A DNA stretch of 29,685 bases from CAYTED01 sp964404075 (GCA_964404075.1 CAYOIM010000005.1:1-29685), one strand, 5' to 3'; numbered from the stretch's first letter, positions 24,178-29,685 are shown. The notes: generated by a model from the sequence alone, not told the origin. Program-made: numbers and translations.

Positions 24178-24762
24178 TTATATTTTCCCGACGAGGTCGA
24201 TACCGGGCTTCAATGTCTTGTCTCCTTTTTTCCAGTTGGCGGGGCAGACTTGACCTGGATGCTCCTTAACGAAAATGGCGGCTTCGAGTTTGCGGAGCGT
24301 TTCTTTGGCATTGCGACCGATGGAATTGGAGTTGATCTCGATCGCTTGGAGAATCCCTTCGGTATCGGCGATGAATGTGCCACGCAGGGAAAGACCTTCT
24401 TCGGGGATGTAGACACCGAATGCTCTGGCGAGTTTCGCGGTCGGATCGGCGGCCATGGGATAGGTGATCTGCTTGATGGCCGGAGAGAAGTCGTGCCATG
24501 CCTTGTGGACGAAGACGGTATCGGTGCTGACGGAGATGACTTCCGCGCCGAGCGCTTTGAAGGCGTCGTAGTTTTGTGCGAGCTCTTCGAGTTCGGTCGG
24601 GCAGACGAAAGTGAAATCGGCAGGGTAGAACACGACGACAACCCATTTCCCCAGGAGATCCGAGAACTTCATTTTCCGGAACGATTCATCCTGAAAATAC
24701 TCGAATTCGAAATCAGGAACGGCCTGTCCGATGGTAAGCGGCGAGAGTGTCTCTGTTTCCAT
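24178..24762 (-). CDS. Typical 2-Cys peroxiredoxin (AhpC/TSA family)
   Basis: Reduces hydrogen peroxide and organic peroxides. The 194-residue protein has the peroxidatic C54 in YPADFTFVCPTELEE, the conserved Arg in SLRGTFIAD (127) and the resolving C173 in GQVCPANW. The C-terminal KKGDKTLKPGIDLVGKI matches AhpC. ATG 24762 (METETLSPL) is preferred to a TTG at 24789 because the family begins there and a TATAAT lies 17 bases upstream. No AhpF-like partner or thioredoxin gene is seen here. It is first in the order prx-sod-nrdA-nrdB. Confidence 0.93.
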   Translation of the reverse strand: METETLSPLTIGQAVPDFEFEYFQDESFRKMKFSDLLGKWVVVVFYPADFTFVCPTELEELAQNYDAFKALGAEVISVSTDTVFVHKAWHDFSPAIKQITYPMAADPTAKLARAFGVYIPEEGLSLRGTFIADTEGILQAIEINSNSIGRNAKETLRKLEAAIFVKEHPGQVCPANWKKGDKTLKPGIDLVGKI

Positions 24763-24778
24763 ATCTTTGTTTGAAAAA

Positions 24779-24784
24779 ATTATA
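24779..24784 (-). promoter_or_regulatory. Perfect TATAAT -10 box for the peroxiredoxin operon
   Basis: TATAAT on the minus strand (ATTATA, 24779-24784), 17 bases before the peroxiredoxin ATG, predicting a leader of about 10 bases. The -35 region at a 17-base spacing (ACATGA) is weak, so a regulator or upstream element may assist. Confidence 0.5.
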
Positions 24785-25076
24785 AGCAACGGTTCATATA
24801 CTCATGTTGTATACGCGGTGAGAATGTGAACAGTTACTGAGGTCATGGTGATTTTTTTTTGTGACGCCGTATCATCATAGATGACCCTCTTTTCCTCTGT
24901 CAAATATCCTCTCTGGAAGCATGCTACCGGAACACAAAAATCGAAAAATGCAAGACTTCAAATGGAAAAGAAACAATATATGGTAGTGGAAACTTCGCGG
25001 GAGACACAAGATGAATTTTTTGGTCATTCTCTTTGGTGAGCAGAAAAACTACGGAGAGACCGCTGTTCGCCGGCGG
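24785..25076. other. Divergent intergenic region, no gene recognised
   Basis: These 292 bases separate the minus-strand peroxiredoxin gene from the plus-strand pseudouridine synthase. They hold stop-rich frames, a T-run (24851-24859) and short A-rich stretches. Short plus-strand frames starting at 24962, 25011 and 25033 show no family resemblance, though the 25011 frame runs in phase into the start proposed for the pseudouridine synthase. Confidence 0.4.
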
Positions 25077-26121
25077 ATGGCAGAATATGAGGAGGGCATG
25101 NNNNNNNNNNNNNNNNNNNNNNNNNNNNNNNNNNNNNNNNNNNNNNNNNNNNNNNNNNNNNNNNNNNNNNNNNNNNNNNNNNNNNNNNNNNNNNNNNNNN
25201 GATGTTTTCTTGCTGGCGCGGTTGCGGGCGGATTTTCCCGAGCGGACTTTTTTTCGCGCGGAGGCGATCTCGCTTGTGCGCGAGAAGGAAGTGCTCGTGT
25301 CGGGGAAGAGGGGGAAGCCGAGTATGACCGTATCGCTTGATGATATCGTTTCGGGTATATGGGAGGAACGATTGCCGGAGCGGAGGAAGGTGTCTGCGTC
25401 GCCAGAACTTATTCCCCGGGTGCTGTTTGTCAATGAGCATTTCCGTGTTTTGGAGAAGCCCGCCGGATTGCAGGTGCATCCTTCGGAAAAGCGAGAGCCG
25501 AATACGGTTCTGTCCTGGCTGAAGCGAGAATTTCCGGGAGAGAGTGCCGCGCTTTCGGAGGAAAACCGGTTTGGTATCGTCCATCGGTTGGACAAAGAGA
25601 CCTCCGGACTCATCTTGGTGGCGAGAACGCACGACGCGTGGGAATCCCTGAAACAGCTGTTTCATGACCGAAAAGTGGAGAAAATGTATTATGCCTTGGT
25701 TTTCGGACACCTTGCTTTGAGAAAGGGAAGTATTGACGGGGATATCATTTCCGTGGAGCATTCGCTCCGTCGGCGGGTGGCGTCACTACGGGATGTTTCG
25801 AAAAAACGAGCCGCTTGTACGGAATATGAGGTGGAAAAACGCTTCAGGGAATTCGATCTGGTCAAGGTGTTTCCGAAAACGGGGAGGACGCACCAGATTC
25901 GCGTGCATTTCTTGTCCGTGGGGCATCCGATTGTCGGCGACAAGCTCTACGGACATCGACTGACGAAGCGGTTGGCGCGAGAGTCTGCCGTACCGGAACG
26001 GCAATTGCTCCATGCGGCAGGGCTTCATTTCACGCTTTTCGGTGAGGAATATTCCTTCGAATCCCCTCTCCCGGAGGATTTTTCATCCTATTTGAAAAAA
26101 CTCATTCCATTGGATGAGTGA
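25077..26121 (+). CDS. RluA-family pseudouridine synthase (interrupted by assembly gap)
   Basis: Isomerises specific uridines in rRNA or tRNA. After the gap, from 25201, comes an S4-like RNA-binding domain (DVFLLARLRADFPERTFF then VREKEVLVSGKRGKPS), then the catalytic domain with HRLDKETSGLILVA (catalytic Asp at 25591-25593), RTHQIRVH, HPIVGDKLYG and a LLHAAGLHFTL end. Before the gap, ATG 25077 reads MAEYEEGM. RluA proteins usually have '(E)GxRLD.fL', so MAEYEEGM plus RL plus the post-gap DVFLL would make a normal N-terminus. The 100 Ns put the two parts out of phase, which fits a placeholder length rather than a real frameshift. The stretch before 25101 is therefore inferred; the part from 25201 is certain. 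Confidence 0.85.
25101..25200. other. Assembly gap of exactly 100 N
   Basis: A run of 100 N, the conventional size for a scaffold gap of unknown length. The flanking frames suggest that only a few codons are missing. Confidence 0.98.
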
Positions 26122-26126
26122 TGAGA

Positions 26127-26261
26127 CGGGGTTGACCCCGCACCTAGCTGGCACTTTGGGAGACTAGTGTATCATGCTTTTCGTGCGGAGAATACTGATA
26201 AGCATCAAGCGGATTGTTTTTTGGCCCCTTTGGCGCTGTGCCAAATAGGTGCGGGGTTGAC
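26127..26261 (+). promoter_or_regulatory. Structured, possibly switching leader upstream of rplS
   Basis: CGGGG TTGA CCCCG (26127-26140) is a compact hairpin. Its right side is also part of a longer arm (26132-26154) that pairs with 26238-26261: the ACCCCGCACCT / AGGTGCGGGGT core is perfect and the ends are imperfect. The two pairings exclude each other, as in attenuators. It begins 5 bases after the pseudouridine synthase stop and ends 81 bases before rplS. Ribosomal protein L19 leaders that bind L19 are known in some phyla; this one is not recognised. Confidence 0.4.
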
Positions 26262-26285
26262 GAAATCAAGGAATAGGACTAGGAT
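26257..26285 (+). promoter_or_regulatory. Candidate promoter for rplS
   Basis: TTGACG (26257-26262), 17 bases, TAGGAT (26280-26285), starting about 50 bases before the rplS ATG. A competing candidate is CTGGCA (26148-26153), 16 bases, TATCAT (26170-26175), which would place part of the inverted repeat in the transcript. Confidence 0.4.
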
Positions 26286-26342
26286 GGACATGTTTTGGGC
26301 ACCCTTGATGGGGATCCATTTTTTTACTTTTGAGATGCCGTT

Positions 26343-26825
26343 ATGCACAAGAAACTCATAGCATTCAACCAGGAACTTCGGAAAAAGGTCTCTCTGCCGG
26401 AATTGCATCCGGGAGATATGATCAAGGTGTATCGCAAGATCAAGGAAGGCGACAAGGAGCGGCTCCAGGTGTTTCAGGGCATGGTGATCGCCATCAAGGG
26501 AGGACAGAGCTCATCCCTTATGGTGACTGTCCGCAAAGTTTCCTTCGGCATCGGTGTCGAGCTGGTGCTCCCATTGCTCTCCCCTGCTATCGAGAAAATC
26601 GAGATTTTGAAGAGTACGAAAGCCCGCCGATCCAAACTGTATTTCGTTCGTGAGAAATCCGCGAAGGTGCTCTCGAAAAAACTTCGCGAAGTCGGATTGA
26701 AGGGGAAGTCGCCTGTTGCCATTGAAGAGGAGTTTCTGACAGAGGAGGCGGAAATGGTAGAGGAGACAAGAGAAGCAGCTGATGCCGATACTACCCCAAC
26801 AGAAGTAATCGAAGCGAAGGCGTAA
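26343..26825 (+). CDS. rplS: 50S ribosomal protein L19
   Basis: A structural protein at the 30S-50S interface. The first 115 residues follow the L19 pattern: LHPGDMIKVYRKIKEGDKER, LQVFQGMVIAIKGG, SFGIGVELVLPLLSPAIEKI, then ARRSKLYFVREK. The C-terminus extends some 45 residues beyond the usual length as an acidic Glu/Thr/Ala-rich tail (EEEFLTEEAEMVEETREAAD). ATG 26343 is the normal start. The gene is 221 bases downstream of the pseudouridine synthase, with a structured leader. Confidence 0.95.
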   Translation: MHKKLIAFNQELRKKVSLPELHPGDMIKVYRKIKEGDKERLQVFQGMVIAIKGGQSSSLMVTVRKVSFGIGVELVLPLLSPAIEKIEILKSTKARRSKLYFVREKSAKVLSKKLREVGLKGKSPVAIEEEFLTEEAEMVEETREAADADTTPTEVIEAKA

Positions 26826-26847
26826 CTTTTTTGTTAGAGTGAGCTAC

Positions 26848-26884
26848 TTGGTATACACAGTGCATTTGAGGTATACTGTGTGTA
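26848..26884 (+). promoter_or_regulatory. Promoter and inverted repeat in front of the homing endonuclease
   Basis: TTGGTA (26848-26853), 18 bases, TATACT (26872-26877), which would start transcription only a few bases before the ATG at 26887 and so give a nearly leaderless mRNA. TATACACAGT (26852-26861) and ACTGTGTGTA (26875-26884) form an imperfect inverted repeat across the -10 box, and GGTATAC is directly repeated at 26850 and 26870. This fits self-repression, but it is only a pattern match. Confidence 0.45.
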
Positions 26885-26886
26885 GT

Positions 26887-27552
26887 ATGAAAATCACAAA
26901 GCCGGAATCAAAAAGCGCAGTCTTGCAGTGGTCATCAGACCTTGCTTACGCCGTCGGGTTACTTGTAACCGATGGGAGCTTATCAAAAGACGGCAGACAC
27001 ATCATCCTGGTCTCTAAGGATCGAGAGCAACTTACTAATTTTTCCAAAGCAATAGGGAGACAATCGCTCCCAATAGACCGGACAAAGTCCGGATATACGG
27101 GTCAGTATGTGCCACGAATACAATTCTCTGACGCGATGCTCTATCGGTTTTTGATGAATATTGGGCTCACGCCAAATAAGACAAAAACGATAGGGAAAAT
27201 CTTGATGCCAGAGGAATACTTTTTTGATTTTTTGCGAGGGCATCATGACGGAGATGGTTATTTCTATTCTTACTTCGACCCCCGTTGGCCATCGAGTTTC
27301 ATGTACTATCTCTCCTTCGTCTCATCCAGTAAGCGACATATAGATTGGATACGATCCCAACTGAAGTCCTCTCTTGATGTATGGGGGCATATAACACGAG
27401 ATCAGAAAAAGACCGTATATAATCTCAAATATGGGAAAAAAGAGGGACTTAAGGTTTTAGAAAGGATGTATCGCAATAAAGAGGCAATATGTTTATCTCG
27501 AAAAAGGTTGAAAATTATTCAAGCATTAGGTAAGATAGGAAAGTGTCTCTGA
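26887..27552 (+). CDS. Free-standing LAGLIDADG homing endonuclease
   Basis: A 221-residue protein with the two LAGLIDADG helices expected of a monomeric enzyme: LAYAVGLLVTDG (19-30) and FFDFLRGHHDGDG (112-124), whose acidic ends (D29; D121/D123) would bind the catalytic metals. Each is followed by the beta-rich DNA-contact region (e.g. SFVSSSKRHIDWIRSQLK). Such enzymes cut a long, specific DNA site and promote copying of their own gene or host intron. Here no intron or intein flanks it; the stop lies 7 bases before tRNA-Leu. It is clearly AT-richer than rplS upstream. ATG 26887 starts just after a -10-like box; the in-frame ATG at 26839 would lie inside the promoter. Target site unknown. Confidence 0.82.
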   Translation: MKITKPESKSAVLQWSSDLAYAVGLLVTDGSLSKDGRHIILVSKDREQLTNFSKAIGRQSLPIDRTKSGYTGQYVPRIQFSDAMLYRFLMNIGLTPNKTKTIGKILMPEEYFFDFLRGHHDGDGYFYSYFDPRWPSSFMYYLSFVSSSKRHIDWIRSQLKSSLDVWGHITRDQKKTVYNLKYGKKEGLKVLERMYRNKEAICLSRKRLKIIQALGKIGKCL

Positions 27553-27559
27553 GAAATAT

Positions 27560-27641
27560 GCCCAGGTGGGGAAATTGGTAAACCCACTACCTTGAGGTGG
27601 TAGCGCCGTAAGGCTTGCTGGTTCGAGTCCAGTCCTGGGCA
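27560..27641 (+). tRNA. tRNA-Leu (GAG)
   Basis: An 82-base class II tRNA. The acceptor GCCCAGG pairs with CCTGGGC, the anticodon stem CTACC/GGTAG holds the loop TTGAGGT (anticodon GAG), it has a long variable arm (GCC/GGC), T-arm GCTGG-TTCGAGT-CCAGT and discriminator A. CCA is not encoded (ACAG follows). No intron. The gene begins 7 bases after the homing endonuclease stop and is probably cotranscribed with it. Confidence 0.95.
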
Positions 27642-27674
27642 CAGATAAATGAAGTAAGTAAAGGGTGGATAATG

Positions 27675-27701
27675 GCTGGCAGAGGCCAGCTTTCTTCTTT
27701 T
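27675..27701 (+). terminator. Rho-independent terminator after tRNA-Leu
   Basis: GCTGGC (27675-27680), AGAG loop, GCCAGC (27685-27690), followed by TTTCTTCTTTT. It would end the endonuclease/tRNA-Leu transcript. Confidence 0.75.
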
Positions 27702-27730
27702 GGAGGATAAGAGGGATCGGCTCAGTCTTG

Positions 27731-27833
27731 CCCCGTCACATCTTTGGATGATTAGCTCAGCTGGTTAGAGCACCTCGTTTACACCGAGGGGGTCGCTGGT
27801 TCGAATCCAGCATCATCCACAGTTGTGACGGGG
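27731..27833 (+). repeat. Inverted repeat enclosing tRNA-Val
   Basis: CCCCGTCACA (27731-27740) in the leader and TGTGACGGGG (27824-27833) in the trailer are perfect complements. They lie 5 bases before and 4 bases after the tRNA, and wobble pairs extend the stem outward. In the precursor RNA leader and trailer would form a stalk beneath the acceptor stem. Confidence 0.75.
27746..27819 (+). tRNA. tRNA-Val (UAC)
   Basis: 74 bases with fully paired arms: acceptor GGATGAT/ATCATCC, D-stem GCTC/GAGC, anticodon stem CCTCG/CGAGG around TTTACAC (anticodon TAC), T-arm GCTGG-TTCGAAT-CCAGC. Discriminator A; CCA not encoded. It is flanked by a perfect 10-bp inverted repeat. Confidence 0.95.
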
Positions 27834-27840
27834 TGAAATG

Positions 27841-27855
27841 AGAGCACCTCGTTTA
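27841..27855 (+). repeat. 15-base copy of the tRNA-Val D-stem/anticodon region
   Basis: AGAGCACCTCGTTTA is identical to 27767-27781 within tRNA-Val (UAC). It lies alone between the two valine tRNAs and looks like debris of a tandem duplication. Confidence 0.6.
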
Positions 27856-27859
27856 TTCA

Positions 27860-27967
27860 CCCCGCACCAAATGGGGACGATTAGCTCAGTTGGTTAGAAC
27901 ATCTCATTTACACCGAGAGGGGCGCTGGTTCGAATCCAGCATCGTCCACAGGTGATTTGGTGCAGGG
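27860..27967 (+). repeat. Inverted repeat enclosing the second tRNA-Val
   Basis: CCCCGCACCAAAT (27860-27872) pairs with ATTTGGTGCAGGG (27955-27967) with one mismatch. It lies 2 bases before and 6 after the second valine tRNA. The arms differ in sequence from those around the first tRNA-Val, yet the arrangement is the same. Confidence 0.7.
27875..27948 (+). tRNA. tRNA-Val (UAC), degenerate second copy
   Basis: 74 bases, closely similar to the upstream tRNA-Val. The acceptor GGACGAT/ATCGTCC has a compensated pair change, but there is a C-A mismatch in the D-stem (11:24, GCTC/GAAC) and an A-C mismatch at the top of the anticodon stem (31:39, TCTCA/CGAGA). The anticodon is TAC and the T-arm is intact; CCA is not encoded. 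The compensated acceptor argues for past selection and the two mismatches for relaxed function, so it may be a working variant or an early pseudogene. Confidence 0.75.
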
Positions 27968-27972
27968 CAGGC

Positions 27973-28007
27973 CGAGGGAGTCGGGGGTTCGAATCCCTCA
28001 GCACGCA
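27973..28007 (+). pseudogene. 3' half of a tRNA without a 5' half
   Basis: CCGAGGGAGTCG resembles the 3' anticodon stem and variable region of tRNA-Val, followed by a perfect T-arm GGGGG-TTCGAAT-CCCTC (27983-27999), a 3' acceptor strand AGCACGC and discriminator A at 28007. No GCGTGCT acceptor partner or anticodon arm precedes it. It is a tRNA remnant, or one half of a split or rearranged tRNA. Confidence 0.6.
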
Positions 28008-28064
28008 CAGGCGGTTGATATATTGATGTATTGTTGTAGAGTAAAGACAGTTACAATACAATAT

Positions 28065-28139
<75 letters not shown>

Positions 28140-28212
28140 CAGAGACAATAAATTGAACCCATAGTATACTGATCTGTGTATTGTGGGTTTCGTTGTATAA
28201 GTATGAAAGATC

Positions 28213-28285
28213 GGGTCCGTAGCTCAGGGGTTAGAGCGGGCGACTCATAATCGCTTGGTCGCTGGTTCGATTCCAGCCGGACCCA
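28213..28285 (+). tRNA. tRNA-Met (CAU), elongator type
   Basis: 73 bases: acceptor GGGTCCG/CGGACCC, D-stem GCTC/GAGC, anticodon stem GGCGA/TCGCT with loop CTCATAA (CAT), T-arm GCTGG-TTCGATT-CCAGC. A normal G1-C72 pair argues against an initiator tRNA. A lysidine-modified tRNA-Ile cannot be excluded from the anticodon alone. CCA not encoded. Confidence 0.9.
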
Positions 28286-28333
28286 CCGACTTGTCAGAGT
28301 GAAGAAGCTGGGATACAGTATGAGTGGCAATTA

Positions 28334-28405
28334 GCGGGTATCGTATAATGGTTATTATATAACCTTGCCAAGGTTGAGAAACGGGTTCGATTCCCGTTAC
28401 CCGCT
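28334..28405 (+). tRNA. tRNA-Gly (GCC)
   Basis: 72 bases: acceptor GCGGGTA/TACCCGC, weak A/T-rich D-stem (GTAT/TTAT), anticodon stem TAACC/GGTTG with loop TTGCCAA (anticodon GCC), T-arm ACGGG-TTCGATT-CCCGT, discriminator U. CCA not encoded. Its last 15 paired bases recur at 28541-28555. Confidence 0.94.
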
Positions 28406-28454
28406 CAGAAAAACAAAGAAACCCGGATTTTTTCCGGGTCGCTTTGTTTTTCTG
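28406..28454 (+). terminator. Long hairpin terminator after tRNA-Gly
   Basis: CAGAAAAACAAAG (28406-28418) pairs perfectly with CTTTGTTTTTCTG (28442-28454), enclosing an inner stem ACCCGG/CCGGGT (28421-28426/28434-28439) with a T-rich loop. It directly abuts the tRNA 3' end and would stop transcription in either direction. Confidence 0.75.
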
Positions 28455-28555
28455 GGTAAGGGGAGTCGAAGGGTGTGAGTCGAATACGAGCGGGCGAGTA
28501 TTCTGTGTGTAGCGCCCCGGCTTTTCGTCGGAGCGAAAAGGATTCCCGTTACCCG
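28454..28555 (+). ncRNA. Structured RNA-like element that copies the tRNA-Gly 3' end
   Basis: The two ends form a 14-base stem with one mismatch and one wobble: GGGTAAGGGGAGTC (28454-28467) with GATTCCCGTTACCC (28541-28554). Inside are GAATAC/GTATTC (28482-28487/28498-28503) and CTTTTCG/CGAAAAG (28521-28527/28534-28540). The 3' arm is identical over 15 bases to 28389-28403 of tRNA-Gly. No frame on the plus strand is coding. It may be a stable RNA, a tRNA-derived repeat or an integration scar. Confidence 0.45.
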
Positions 28556-28567
28556 ATTTTATGAAGG

Positions 28568-28591
28568 AAAAACTGGCTGTGCCGGTTTTTT
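28568..28591 (+). terminator. Rho-independent terminator before the diguanylate cyclase gene
   Basis: AAAAACTGGC (28568-28577) and GCCGGTTTTT (28581-28590), a 10-base stem with one wobble and a 3-base loop ending in a T-run. It closes the tRNA/ncRNA region. Confidence 0.65.
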
Positions 28592-28599
28592 CGTTGCTG

Positions 28600-28608
28600 T
28601 GATACAAT
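28600..28608 (+). promoter_or_regulatory. Extended -10 promoter for the GGDEF gene
   Basis: TGATACAAT: a TACAAT -10 (28603-28608) with the TGn extension, which can work without a good -35. It would start transcription near 28615, about 20 bases before the ATG. Confidence 0.5.
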
Positions 28609-28635
28609 GCAGAGGAAATCGTTTAATGAAATGGT

Positions 28636-29517
28636 ATGTCTGAGAATATGCCGGGGGTGAATCCTCCTGTTGAGATGAAGAAGAGACTGGATGATTTGAG
28701 GGCGACGGATAGCGAATATGTTGACTCCGTGGTGGTACTCGCAAAGAAAGAGGATACATTCCGGACTGAATATTTGGATCAGGGGGTGCCTGGTACGGAT
28801 GCAATGAAAAGAAACCGAACCGCGGATGCGTTTTCCGATGAGGTGTTGAAAACCATGGAGGCGGAACGGACCAATGGAGTGGATGCCCTGACAGGACTTC
28901 TCAATAGGGCGGCTCTCGACAGGGAGCTCCCGCGGTTTTTTAGTAGAGAAATACGAGAAGAGGGAGGAAGAGGGTCTCTTCTCATGGTTGATTTTGATCA
29001 TTTCAAGAGAATAAACGATGAACATGGACATTTGGCCGGAGATGATGCCTTGCGCCAGATGGCGAAGATTCTACGGGATATGGTTCGACCGCTCGATAGA
29101 GTCTATCGGTATGGAGGAGAGGAATTCGTGGTGTACCTCCCGAAGACCAGTGTGTATGATGCAGAGAAAGTAGCCGAGCATATCCGGAAAGCAATTGAGG
29201 GGACACCTATTGAGGTGGTTGATGCGAATCAGGTGAAACATCCCCTGAAGAAGACGGTGAGTATCGGCTGCGTTGGTCTAGATACGGTCGAGGTCAGGAA
29301 GACCTACCAGCATCTTTTTGATATAGCATCACAAAAAAAGCCTCTTCCCGCGGATGATGTCAATGCGCTTATAAAAACACTGATTGGATATGCGGATGTC
29401 GCTGTGTATGTCGCGAAGGTTGGTGATAGTACAAATCCGGATGCATTGAAGAGGAAGGAGCATAATAGAAATCAGGTTGTTGTGTATAGGGATGGTCTGT
29501 CAAAAAAGAGTCTATAG
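28636..29517 (+). CDS. Soluble diguanylate cyclase (GGDEF domain)
   Basis: Makes the second messenger cyclic di-GMP from two GTP. The 293-residue protein has no membrane helix. A charged helical N-terminus (1-80) precedes a GGDEF domain: DALTGLLNR (83-91), LMVDFDHFKRINDEHGHLAGD (metal-binding Asp119), and the active-site GGEEF at 160-164. RPLD (151-154) lies five residues before it, the RxxD position of the product-inhibition I-site, so feedback control is likely. VSIGCV follows. An insert of about 25 residues after it (KKPLPADDVNALIKT) is unusual. No PilZ, EAL or HD-GYP gene is visible in the window. ATG 28636 is used; a terminator and an extended -10 box precede it. Confidence 0.92.
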   Translation: MSENMPGVNPPVEMKKRLDDLRATDSEYVDSVVVLAKKEDTFRTEYLDQGVPGTDAMKRNRTADAFSDEVLKTMEAERTNGVDALTGLLNRAALDRELPRFFSREIREEGGRGSLLMVDFDHFKRINDEHGHLAGDDALRQMAKILRDMVRPLDRVYRYGGEEFVVYLPKTSVYDAEKVAEHIRKAIEGTPIEVVDANQVKHPLKKTVSIGCVGLDTVEVRKTYQHLFDIASQKKPLPADDVNALIKTLIGYADVAVYVAKVGDSTNPDALKRKEHNRNQVVVYRDGLSKKSL

Positions 29518-29551
29518 AAAAAAAGTAATGTCCATCTTTCGCCAAAAAAAC

Positions 29552-29577
29552 GAGACTCGCAGGGGTCTCATTTTTTT
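29552..29577 (+). terminator. Rho-independent terminator after the GGDEF gene
   Basis: GAGAC (29552-29556) pairs with GTCTC (29565-29569), preceded by an A-run and followed by seven T (29571-29577); bidirectional in appearance. Confidence 0.7.
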
Positions 29578-29685
29578 ATTGCCTCGAATAAGCCACTCTC
29601 ATTACTTATACAGAGAAATACACGAGGAAATGATGGGCTGGAAATAGAATAAAGCCTATTATAAGCCATAAATGGTGTAAATCTA
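29578..29685. other. Right-edge intergenic sequence, no gene recognised
   Basis: AT-rich sequence with no convincing coding frame. A minus-strand frame is open from the right edge to a TGA at 29568-29570, but it runs into the terminator and has no family resemblance. Confidence 0.3.

Noticed and set aside
29568..29684. Minus-strand frame open to the right edge
   Set aside because: Its stop lies within the terminator of the GGDEF gene and the sequence has no recognisable protein features.

Overview
The window reads as a chromosomal, origin-proximal segment of a small-genome bacterium, most likely a Patescibacteria/CPR lineage (Parcubacteria- or Moranbacteria-like). This is inferred from the gene set and style: a very short YidC, a Jag/KhpB without its N-terminal domain, few recognisable Shine-Dalgarno sites, most tRNAs without an encoded CCA, a pilin-like two-helix secreted Cys-rich protein, and a free-standing LAGLIDADG endonuclease beside a tRNA. 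TGA is used as a normal stop (rpmH, yidC and the PBP end in TGA), so the TGA-recoded CPR groups are unlikely. No taxonomic marker beyond these genes was available.

Layout. 1-3500: tail of an unknown gene, a palindromic candidate operator, then three consecutive plus-strand ATP-grasp ligases; the first is fused to a RimB-like aspartyl protease domain. The DNA becomes visibly more AT-rich from the fusion point (about 1170) to about 3500. 3548-6106: bifunctional class A penicillin-binding protein with a C-terminal Cys-containing linker and Ig-like domain. 6141-9330 (minus): dnaA, dnaN and a DciA-like DUF721 gene, with a probable oriC in the dnaA-dnaN gap. 9455-11225 (plus, divergent): rpmH, rnpA, yidC, jag, the classic origin-flanking order. 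11330-17012 (plus): surface polysaccharide operon of a Wzx flippase, two GT2 glycosyltransferases and two O-antigen ligase/polymerase-like membrane proteins. 16972-24762 (minus): peroxiredoxin, superoxide dismutase, class Ia ribonucleotide reductase nrdA/nrdB, a terminator, then the secreted Cys-rich pilin-like/M15-like protein and a membrane-anchored beta-propeller protein. 25077-26825 (plus): an RluA-family pseudouridine synthase broken by a 100-N assembly gap, and rplS with a structured leader. 26887-28555: LAGLIDADG endonuclease followed by a tRNA array (Leu, Val, degenerate Val copy, a 3' half tRNA, Phe, Met, Gly) and a structured RNA-like element whose 3' arm copies the end of tRNA-Gly. 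28636-29517: a soluble diguanylate cyclase.

How it works together: the left and middle parts hold replication initiation, ribosome/tRNA maturation and membrane insertion genes, flanked by cell-envelope modules (PBP, peptide-ligase-like enzymes, polysaccharide assembly). The minus-strand block couples peroxide and superoxide detoxification with oxygen-dependent dNTP synthesis, which fits an organism that meets oxygen. The points most worth a second look are the three-gene ATP-grasp island with its protease fusion, the three-part secreted protein at 18117-19580, the tRNA array with duplicated, flank-paired and fragmentary tRNAs, and the structured intergenic elements next to nrdA/nrdB, rplS and tRNA-Gly.
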